64,000 nt of DNA, from assembly GCA_030455605.1 (NCBI GenBank), contig JAKDPD010000002.1:1-64000 (forward strand), given 5' to 3'. Below the pieces are notes generated by a model that saw only the letters and a program-made list of their open reading frames with translations, had not been told where the DNA came from and did not search any database. Positions 56,897-64,000 of the stretch are shown piece after piece. Within the stretch, counting starts at the first letter, position 1. Every line of letters starts with the position of its first letter. This stretch comes from Lactobacillus sp. (lineage in GTDB: Bacteria > Bacillota > Bacilli > Lactobacillales > Lactobacillaceae). Made by a program: the position numbers and the translations under genes.

Positions 56897-58234
56897 ATGA
56901 GTAAACAATATGGTGCAGCAGACATTCGTGAGAGTGTCAAGAAAAATAACGTTCGCTTTTTACGGTTAGCTTTTACCGATGTTAATGGTCGGATGAAAAC
57001 CGTTGAAGTGCCAACGAGTGAGCTTGAAAAGGTCTTACACAATGAGACCCGATTTGATGGTTCTTCAATTGATGGATTTGTGAGAATTGAAGAGAGCGAC
57101 ATGGTGTTATATCCAGACCTCTCAACTTGGATGGTGTTACCTTGGGTAGATGCATCTGGTGCTCGCATTGGTCGTCTGACTTGTTCTGTCCATAAGACTA
57201 ATGGTGAGGCTTTTGAAGGTGATCCTCGGAATAATCTGAAACGGGTCTTAGGTGAAATGAAGAAGGCTGGCTTTAGTGCCTTTAACATTGGCTTTGAAGC
57301 TGAATTTCATCTCTTTAAATTAGGAGCAGATGGGGAATGGACCACTGAAGTACCAGATCATGCTTCCTACTTTGACATGACTTCAGATGATGAAGGTGCG
57401 CGCTGCCGCCGTGATATCGTGGAGACTTTGGAAAGCGTTGGTTTTGAAGTTGAGGCTGCTCACCATGAAGTTGGGGAGGGTCAACAAGAAATCGACTTCA
57501 AGTTTGATGATGCCTTAAAGACGGCTGATCGCGTTCAAACTTTCAAGATGGTGGTACGTGAAGTTGCGCGTAAGCACGGCTTGTTTGCAACCTTTATGCC
57601 AAAGCCGCTTGCTGGTAAGGCAGGAAACGGAATGCATACTAACATGTCCTTGTTAAAGGACAGCAAGAATGCCTTTTATGATGCCTCAAGCAGTAATCGT
57701 TTATCCGCTACGGCACGTTACTTCTTAAATGGGATTTTGACTCATGCCCGTGCAATTACGGCTATTGGTAACCCAACGGTAAACTCTTATAAGCGATTAA
57801 TTCCCGGTTTTGAAGCACCAGTTTATATTTCTTGGGCAACTAAAAACCGTTCGCCATTAGTTAGAATTCCTGATGCCGATGAAATTGGCACGCGCTTAGA
57901 AATGCGTTCAGCTGATCCAACCGCTAATCCTTATCTCTTATTGGCAGTCGCCTTAACAGCTGGTCTTGACGGGATTAAGCAGGCTAAAGAACCAATGGCA
58001 CCTGTTACTTCTAATGTCTTTGAAATGTCACAAGCAGAGCGTGATGAGCGTGGGATTAAGCCATTACCAACGACATTGCATAATGCAATTAAGGCGTTTG
58101 AAGCAGATGAATTAATGGAAGCAGCGCTTGGTAAGCATTTGACTGAAAGCTATATTAAATCGAAGTCTCTTGAATGGTCTCAATATGCACAAAGCGTTTC
58201 AGATTGGGAACGTCATCAATATATGGCTTATTAA
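56897..58234 (+). CDS. glnA: Type I glutamine synthetase
   Basis: [60 protein letters not shown]. Confidence 0.97.
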   Translation: MSKQYGAADIRESVKKNNVRFLRLAFTDVNGRMKTVEVPTSELEKVLHNETRFDGSSIDGFVRIEESDMVLYPDLSTWMVLPWVDASGARIGRLTCSVHKTNGEAFEGDPRNNLKRVLGEMKKAGFSAFNIGFEAEFHLFKLGADGEWTTEVPDHASYFDMTSDDEGARCRRDIVETLESVGFEVEAAHHEVGEGQQEIDFKFDDALKTADRVQTFKMVVREVARKHGLFATFMPKPLAGKAGNGMHTNMSLLKDSKNAFYDASSSNRLSATARYFLNGILTHARAITAIGNPTVNSYKRLIPGFEAPVYISWATKNRSPLVRIPDADEIGTRLEMRSADPTANPYLLLAVALTAGLDGIKQAKEPMAPVTSNVFEMSQAERDERGIKPLPTTLHNAIKAFEADELMEAALGKHLTESYIKSKSLEWSQYAQSVSDWERHQYMAY

Positions 58235-58255
58235 GCTTAAGAATTTTTGCAGGAG

Positions 58256-58289
58256 AGTGTCTTGTTCAGTTGAATGAGACGCTTTTTTT
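58256..58289 (+). terminator. Terminator after glnA
   Basis: agtgtcttgttca-gt-tgaatgagacgct + T run (G-U pairs). Confidence 0.75.
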
Positions 58290-58356
58290 GTTACCTAAGT
58301 GATTTTCCTATCTAAAAAGATCTAAAATAGATAACTTAGGAGGAAGGCGTGATTAA

Positions 58357-59523
58357 ATGAAAGAAAAAAGGACCGTTTATTCCAAGGATGTTTTGCTCGT
58401 CATGGCGGCGCCATTCTTGTTTATGTTTGGCACCATGTTTATTACCCCATTGATTAATGGGTATGCCAAAGGACTAGGTGCTAGTGCCAGCTTTGCCGGC
58501 TGGATTGTTGGGATTATGAGTGTTGCTGCGATGCTTTTACGTCCAGCAGCTGGTAATTTAACAGACCGATTTTCTAAATTTAGACTATCCCTAATCGGTG
58601 GCATCTTGATTTTAATTGGGATTCTGGGTTATGTTTTTATCCCAAATAGTCATCTGTTATTACTGTTTCGCTTGATTAACGGCACAGGGTACGTGCTATG
58701 TACGGTCTGCATGACAACTTGGTTAGCCTTTTTAGTTCCGAGGTCGCATGTTGGCGAAGCAATGGGGTTTTATGGTCTCATGAACGCCCTAGCAATGGCA
58801 CCAGCTATTTCGATTAATTTATATCAAAAAATTGGTTATCGTCGGGCCATCATGATTGCAGCTGTCGCTGCTTTATTAATGGTTATTGCCATTCAGTTTG
58901 TGGACGATCATGCATTACCGCGGCCACGACCAGCCCAATTTAAGCACCGCTTCAAATTGATTGAACTTAACGCATTGCCAGTAGCGTTACTAACGGCACT
59001 CTTTGCGATTCCGTACTTCACGACTCAGGCTGATATTGTCACTTATGCCAGGCAAGCTGACCGCAAGGTTACCGTTGGGGCGTTTTTCTTGATTTATGCG
59101 ATTGTTTTATTAATTATCCGGCTAGGCCTTAAACGTTATTTTGATAGTGTGCATTTCGGCATCTGGTTCTGGTTAGCCACGATTTCAATGGCTATTTGTA
59201 TTAGTTTATTAGCTAGCATGGAAAATGATTGGGAAATGGCAGGTGCCGCTGTTTTTTTGGCGTTGGGCTACGGTGTTATTTACTCTGTCTTGCAATCAAC
59301 GGCGCTATTATTATCCCCAATTGATGAACAGGGGCTTGCTAGCAGTACTTTTTATCTAGGGCTTGATATTGGGATGGCACTAGGACCAATTCTCGGTGGG
59401 ATGGTTGATGCGCTCTTACCGATTCGTGACTTTTACTGGGTTGAATGGCTCTTATTACCGTTGATGATTTTAGTTTATTTGATTTGGCGCCGGCCATTAA
59501 ACGCTGCTATTTACCGGCACTAA
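58357..59523 (+). CDS. MFS transporter
   Basis: About 12 hydrophobic segments; GYAKGLGASASFAGWIVGIMSVAAMLLRPAAGNLTDRFSKFR. Confidence 0.9.
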   Translation: MKEKRTVYSKDVLLVMAAPFLFMFGTMFITPLINGYAKGLGASASFAGWIVGIMSVAAMLLRPAAGNLTDRFSKFRLSLIGGILILIGILGYVFIPNSHLLLLFRLINGTGYVLCTVCMTTWLAFLVPRSHVGEAMGFYGLMNALAMAPAISINLYQKIGYRRAIMIAAVAALLMVIAIQFVDDHALPRPRPAQFKHRFKLIELNALPVALLTALFAIPYFTTQADIVTYARQADRKVTVGAFFLIYAIVLLIIRLGLKRYFDSVHFGIWFWLATISMAICISLLASMENDWEMAGAAVFLALGYGVIYSVLQSTALLLSPIDEQGLASSTFYLGLDIGMALGPILGGMVDALLPIRDFYWVEWLLLPLMILVYLIWRRPLNAAIYRH

Positions 59524-59569
59524 ATTGATGTGGTAAACTAAAAGAAACTTACAAAAAGGAAGTAATATC

Positions 59570-60217
59570 ATGGATGTCGCGACTGCAGTCAGTCGGCGTC
59601 ACTCGGTTCGGGTCTTTGACTCGCGACAAGTGGCACTTGAATTAGTTAAAAAAATCATTTTCCAAGCGCAACGGACCCCATCGTGGGTGGATTCACAGCC
59701 CTGGAAAGTTTATCTGGCCACTGGAAAAAGTCTACAGCAGATTCGTCGTGCCCATGTAGCCAATTCAGCCACAGCTAGTGGCGAATCCGATTGGCCTACT
59801 TGGCATCGAGAACGCTGGAATATTTTTCCGCGGACTCAGATGGCCCATCTTACTGCCGACCGTGAACAATATTTGAGTGCGACAGAGCAGACTGCTTGGC
59901 CAGAAATGCAACATCAGTTGTACCGCGCACCAGTGGTTTTATATTTAACAATTCCCAAACAATCGCCCAATTGGTCAATTTTTGATTTAGGAGCTTTTGC
60001 ACAGACCATTATGTTATTGGCACAAGCTGAAGGGCTAGGAAGTATGGTCGCCTATGAATTCGTCCGGTTCCCCCAAGAACTACGTGACATTCTTACCATT
60101 CCGGATGACGAAGCAATCGCGATTGGCATTGGACTAGGCTATGAAGCAAAGCATCATTTTAATGCCTATCATTCTTCTAGGCTACCAATTGATCAAGTAT
60201 TAAAAATAAACGATTAA
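59570..60217 (+). CDS. Nitroreductase family protein
   Basis: RRHSVRVFDSRQV, AQRTPSWVDSQPWKVYLATG, DLGAFAQTIMLLAQAEGLGSM. Confidence 0.9.
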   Translation: MDVATAVSRRHSVRVFDSRQVALELVKKIIFQAQRTPSWVDSQPWKVYLATGKSLQQIRRAHVANSATASGESDWPTWHRERWNIFPRTQMAHLTADREQYLSATEQTAWPEMQHQLYRAPVVLYLTIPKQSPNWSIFDLGAFAQTIMLLAQAEGLGSMVAYEFVRFPQELRDILTIPDDEAIAIGIGLGYEAKHHFNAYHSSRLPIDQVLKIND

Positions 60218-60316
60218 GTCGGTGCGAGCGCGCTAGCAAGAAAGAGTAGACTAATAGGTGTTGAAGTAGCAATTAAATTTGTATCAAAGCACTTATGAAG
60301 AAGGAATTATTACAGG

Positions 60317-62044
60317 ATGAATGTAGAAAAAAGTTTTGAAATATGGCTTAAAGCGCCGCAGCTGCCCCCTTATCTTCACCAGCAATTGGTCGAATTGGGG
60401 AAGAATCCCAAGTGGGTTGCTGATGCATTCGGAACAGATATTGATTTTGGGACAGCCGGGATGCGTGGCTTATTAGAGCCAGGGACTAATCGAATCAATG
60501 TTGTGACCGTTGGTCGGGTAACCGAAGGATTGGCGCAATTGATGGAAAAAGCTGGTCCAACTGCTAAAGCAGCTGGGGTGGTCATTTCATTTGATTCGCG
60601 TTATTATTCTGAAGACTTTGCCAAGCTGGCTGCCCAAATACTGGGTCATCACGACATTAAAGTGTACTTGTTCGACTCATTGCGCCCGACGCCAGAACTA
60701 TCCTTTGCTATTCGCCATTTAGGGACTTATGCGGGGATTATGGTTACGGCTTCTCATAATGCCAAACAGTATAACGGCTATAAAATTTATGGTCATGATG
60801 GTGCGCAAATGGCACCTGAGGCTGCGGCTGTTGTGGTTGCCAGTGCCCAGAAGGTAGCGGATCCACTCGCCATTCCGAAAATGGATATTCAAGCTTTACG
60901 TGCGAATGGTCAGCTACAATTAATTGGTGAAGATGTCGATGAAGCTTACTTAACGGCATTGAAGACGATTAATGTGAACCATGAAATGATTCACGATATG
61001 GCGGATCAGTTGAAGATTGTTTATACGCCAGTCCATGGGACGGGCAAGATGATTTATGATCGTGCTTTTCGGTTAGGTGGTTTTAAAAATTTTACGATTG
61101 TTCCAAGTCAAGCCATTATGGATCCCGAGTTTCCTACGACAATCAAGCCTAATCCAGAATACCGCGATGTGTTTGATGAAGGCGTTAAGGTTGCCAATCG
61201 GATTGGTGCAGATATTATTGTCGCCACTGACCCTGATGCTGACCGATTAGGTGCAGCAGTTCGTAAACCTAATGGCGATTTTCAGGTACTGACGGGTAAC
61301 CAAATTGCTACGCTGATTAGTAACTATTTGCTAACAAATCTGAAACAATCGGGTCAGCTAGATAGTCATTATGAACTGATTACTTCCATCGTCTCAAGTG
61401 CGTTACCATTCAAGATTGCCAAGAGTTATGGGATTCAAACCAAGTATGTTTTAACTGGCTTTAAGTATATTGGTGAAGAAATTGATCGCTTAAAGACGCA
61501 ACATGCAGGTAAGTTTTTGATGGGGTTTGAAGAAAGCTACGGTTATCTGTTTAAGACCTTCAATCGTGATAAAGATGCCATGCAAGGTGCTTTAATGTTC
61601 TTTGAAGTGGCAGCTTACTACGCTTCACGTGAAATGTCAGTCTTTGATGGTTTACATGAAATCTGGGATAAGTACGGTAGTTCATGTGAAATTACGAAGG
61701 CGATTGAGATGCCTGGCCTTGATGGTCAAAAACGGATGCAGCAAGTGATGAGTCAGTTGCGTCAAGATCAACTGACTCGTCTGAATGGGAAGCGGGTGCT
61801 GAAAACTGAAGATTTTGACGAGCAGACGGTGACCACCGCTGCTGGTAGTGAACCATTGACGGGCTTTCCTAAATCGAATGTCCTGAAGTACTTCTTAGAT
61901 GATGAGACTTGGGTTGCTTTACGACCTTCAGGCACGGAACCAGTAATCAAGGCTTATGTTGGAACACTAGCTGTAGATTACGAGACGGCGAAGGCAAAAG
62001 CCGAAACTTATCACCAAGCAATTAGTAATTTACTTGGCTTGTAA
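60317..62044 (+). CDS. pgcA: Phospho-sugar mutase (alpha-phosphoglucomutase type)
   Basis: FGTAGMRGLLEPGTNRIN, VTASHNAKQYNGYKIY, ATDPDADRLG, RPSGTEPVIKAYV. Confidence 0.93.
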   Translation: MNVEKSFEIWLKAPQLPPYLHQQLVELGKNPKWVADAFGTDIDFGTAGMRGLLEPGTNRINVVTVGRVTEGLAQLMEKAGPTAKAAGVVISFDSRYYSEDFAKLAAQILGHHDIKVYLFDSLRPTPELSFAIRHLGTYAGIMVTASHNAKQYNGYKIYGHDGAQMAPEAAAVVVASAQKVADPLAIPKMDIQALRANGQLQLIGEDVDEAYLTALKTINVNHEMIHDMADQLKIVYTPVHGTGKMIYDRAFRLGGFKNFTIVPSQAIMDPEFPTTIKPNPEYRDVFDEGVKVANRIGADIIVATDPDADRLGAAVRKPNGDFQVLTGNQIATLISNYLLTNLKQSGQLDSHYELITSIVSSALPFKIAKSYGIQTKYVLTGFKYIGEEIDRLKTQHAGKFLMGFEESYGYLFKTFNRDKDAMQGALMFFEVAAYYASREMSVFDGLHEIWDKYGSSCEITKAIEMPGLDGQKRMQQVMSQLRQDQLTRLNGKRVLKTEDFDEQTVTTAAGSEPLTGFPKSNVLKYFLDDETWVALRPSGTEPVIKAYVGTLAVDYETAKAKAETYHQAISNLLGL

Positions 62045-62099
62045 GACCAAAAAAGAGCGAAAGTGCGTTCGATGTAGTAAAATATTAGGTATTAACCAG

Positions 62100-62124
62100 A
62101 GTGGACGATTTGTCCACTTTTTTT
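62100..62124 (+). terminator. Terminator between pgcA and uvrB
   Basis: agtggac-gattt-gtccact + T run. Confidence 0.8.
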
Positions 62125-62137
62125 ACGAGGTAAAAAG

Positions 62138-64000
62138 ATGATTAGACGCCAAAAAAATCGCCATTTTGAGTTAGTATCTAAATATCAGCCTGCGGGTGAC
62201 CAGGAACAAGCCATCGATAAGCTGACGGCTGGGTTTAACCACGGCTATCGTGAACAGATTTTAGAAGGAGCCACTGGGACGGGGAAAACCTTCACCATGG
62301 CCAATATTATTGCCAAATTAAATAAGCCAACACTAGTACTCACCCATAATAAGACCTTGGTAGGTCAGCTATATAGTGAATTTAAGGAGTTTTTTCCTAA
62401 AAATGCGGTAGAGTACTTTGTTTCTTATTATGATTACTATCAGCCAGAGGCCTATGTGCCACAATCAGACACCTATATTGAGAAGGACTCGGCCATTAAC
62501 GATGAAATTGACCAATTGCGCAATGCGACTACTTCGGCTTTAATGGAGCGTAATGATGTGGTGGTGGTTGCCTCAGTTTCCTGTATTTATGGGTTAGGGG
62601 ATCCGCGTGAATATGCGGCCAGCGTGATTACGCTGCACCAAGGTGAGGAGTACGAGCGTAACACACTTTTGCGTGATTTAGTTAATATTCAATATGATCG
62701 CAATGATCTTGATTTTCAGCGGGGATGTTTTCGCGTTCGCGGTGATGTGGTAGAAATTTTCCCAGCCGGAAACTCAAATCGGGCTTATCGCGTTGAATTC
62801 TTTGGTGATGAGATTGATCGGATTGTCGAAATTGACTCATTAACGGGTGAGATTATTGGTGAGCATGAAGTGGTGTCACTTTTTCCAGCAACGCACTTCA
62901 TGACTAACGATGAACAGTTAAAGCGTGCACTAAAAACAATTTCACAGGAATTGTCGGTTCAGGTCAAAGACTTTGAAGGTAAAGGCAAGTTACTTGAAGC
63001 ACAACGGATTAACCAACGAACGACCTATGACATGGAAATGATGGGTGAAGTTGGTTATACGAACGGGATCGAAAATTATTCTCGTCATATGGAAAATCGT
63101 AAGGCAGGCGAGCCACCATACACGTTACTTGATTTCTTCCCAGATGATTTTTTGATTTTGATTGATGAAAGTCATGCCACAATTCCTGAATTACGCGCAA
63201 TGTATAATGGTGACCGCCACCGTAAGCAGACTTTAATTGATTATGGCTTTCGTTTGCATTCTGCGTTAGACAATCGACCACTAACGTTAGCTGAATTTGA
63301 AAAACATGTGCATCAAATACTCTATGTGTCGGCCACGCCTGGCGATTATGAATTGTCACGCACGTCTCATCTAGCTGAGCAGATCATTCGTCCAACGGGA
63401 TTACTGGATCCGAAGGTTGAAATTCATCCGATTGAGGGACAAATTGATGATCTCGTTGGTGAGATTAATGCCCGGATTGCCAAGAATGAGCGTGTCTTTG
63501 TAACCACACTAACTAAAAAGATGGCCGAAGATTTTACCGATTACTTGAAAGATCTAGGCATTAAGGTTAATTATCTCCATTCCGACATTAAAACCCTTGA
63601 ACGAATGCAGATTTTGCGTGATTTGCGGCTGGGAAAATACGATGTGTTAGTTGGGATTAACCTCTTGCGTGAGGGGATTGATGTTCCAGAAGTGTCACTT
63701 GTAGCAATTCTAGATGCCGATAAAGAAGGGTTCTTGCGTTCTTATCGGCCACTAGTACAGATGATGGGACGGGCTGCTCGTAATCAAAATGGTGAGGTCA
63801 TTATGTATGCTGACCGGATCACCGATTCAATGGCGCAAGCGATGAAGGCCACGAATCGGCGGCGTAAATTACAACAAGCATTTAATGTTGAGCACCACAT
63901 GACTCCCAAGACCATTATTAAGCCAATTAGAGCAGCTATCTCGGCACTGAGGCCGACAGATGATGCAGCTAAGCCGACGGATAGCTTAGCTGATTTAAAC
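62138..64000 (+). CDS. uvrB: Excinuclease ABC subunit B, 3' end beyond window (absent from supplied ORF track)
   Basis: Open frame from ATG 62138 to the edge: [57 protein letters not shown]; later [19 protein letters not shown] and [13 protein letters not shown]. Confidence 0.96.
   Translation, partial: MIRRQKNRHFELVSKYQPAGDQEQAIDKLTAGFNHGYREQILEGATGTGKTFTMANIIAKLNKPTLVLTHNKTLVGQLYSEFKEFFPKNAVEYFVSYYDYYQPEAYVPQSDTYIEKDSAINDEIDQLRNATTSALMERNDVVVVASVSCIYGLGDPREYAASVITLHQGEEYERNTLLRDLVNIQYDRNDLDFQRGCFRVRGDVVEIFPAGNSNRAYRVEFFGDEIDRIVEIDSLTGEIIGEHEVVSLFPATHFMTNDEQLKRALKTISQELSVQVKDFEGKGKLLEAQRINQRTTYDMEMMGEVGYTNGIENYSRHMENRKAGEPPYTLLDFFPDDFLILIDESHATIPELRAMYNGDRHRKQTLIDYGFRLHSALDNRPLTLAEFEKHVHQILYVSATPGDYELSRTSHLAEQIIRPTGLLDPKVEIHPIEGQIDDLVGEINARIAKNERVFVTTLTKKMAEDFTDYLKDLGIKVNYLHSDIKTLERMQILRDLRLGKYDVLVGINLLREGIDVPEVSLVAILDADKEGFLRSYRPLVQMMGRAARNQNGEVIMYADRITDSMAQAMKATNRRRKLQQAFNVEHHMTPKTIIKPIRAAISALRPTDDAAKPTDSLADLN

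Noticed and set aside
60218-60316. 99-bp gap before the phospho-sugar mutase as possible small RNA or regulatory element
   Set aside because: No clear hairpin, consensus promoter or conserved motif that I could support.
63009-63359. Minus-strand 116-aa ORF at the right end
   Set aside because: Antisense to uvrB, which the ORF track omits because it runs past the window edge.
1-64000. Search for CRISPR arrays, transposases, integrases, phage genes, toxin-antitoxin or defence islands
   Set aside because: No spaced repeats, no terminal inverted repeats and no such protein families recognised; gene content is core throughout.

Overview
The window looks like a contiguous stretch of low-to-mid GC Firmicutes chromosome, most likely Lactobacillaceae, made almost entirely of core housekeeping genes. 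Order: SPFH protein (partial), tRNA-Leu(CAG), D,D-carboxypeptidase, nnrD, T-box/argS, fba, RluD-type pseudouridine synthase, class A PBP, ylbF-like, yhaO/yhaN/yhaM, prsA, HIT, ecsAB, trmB, thioredoxin-like, ytpR, murC, polA, mutM, coaE, nrdR, dnaB, dnaI, T-box/thrS, L20 leader/infC/rpmI/rplT, yqeG/yqeH/nadD/yqeK/rsfS/tmcAL, DUF177, a two-component system, YidC-type insertase, acylphosphatase, SpoU methyltransferase, HxlR regulator, T-box/pheST, greA, an L-HicDH-like dehydrogenase, YfhO, class B PBP, rpmG, 5-FTHF cyclo-ligase, rhomboid, yqgQ, rhodanese, miaA, ynbB, glnA, MFS transporter, nitroreductase, phospho-sugar mutase, uvrB (partial). I found no prophage, transposon, CRISPR array, defence island or biosynthetic cluster, and nothing that convincingly amounts to an undescribed system. 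The ORF track misses three things: the N-terminus of infC (AUA or AUU start), rpmG (49 aa) and the uvrB gene that runs off the right edge. The points most worth a second look are an unusual repeat and hairpin arrangement at the glnA promoter with no adjacent glnR, the non-canonical infC start with its L20 leader, three aminoacyl-tRNA synthetase T-boxes, and a SMC/Rad50-like YhaN with a hydrophobic hairpin in mid-protein. All functional calls come from recognising protein motifs and gene order by eye; no database search was run.
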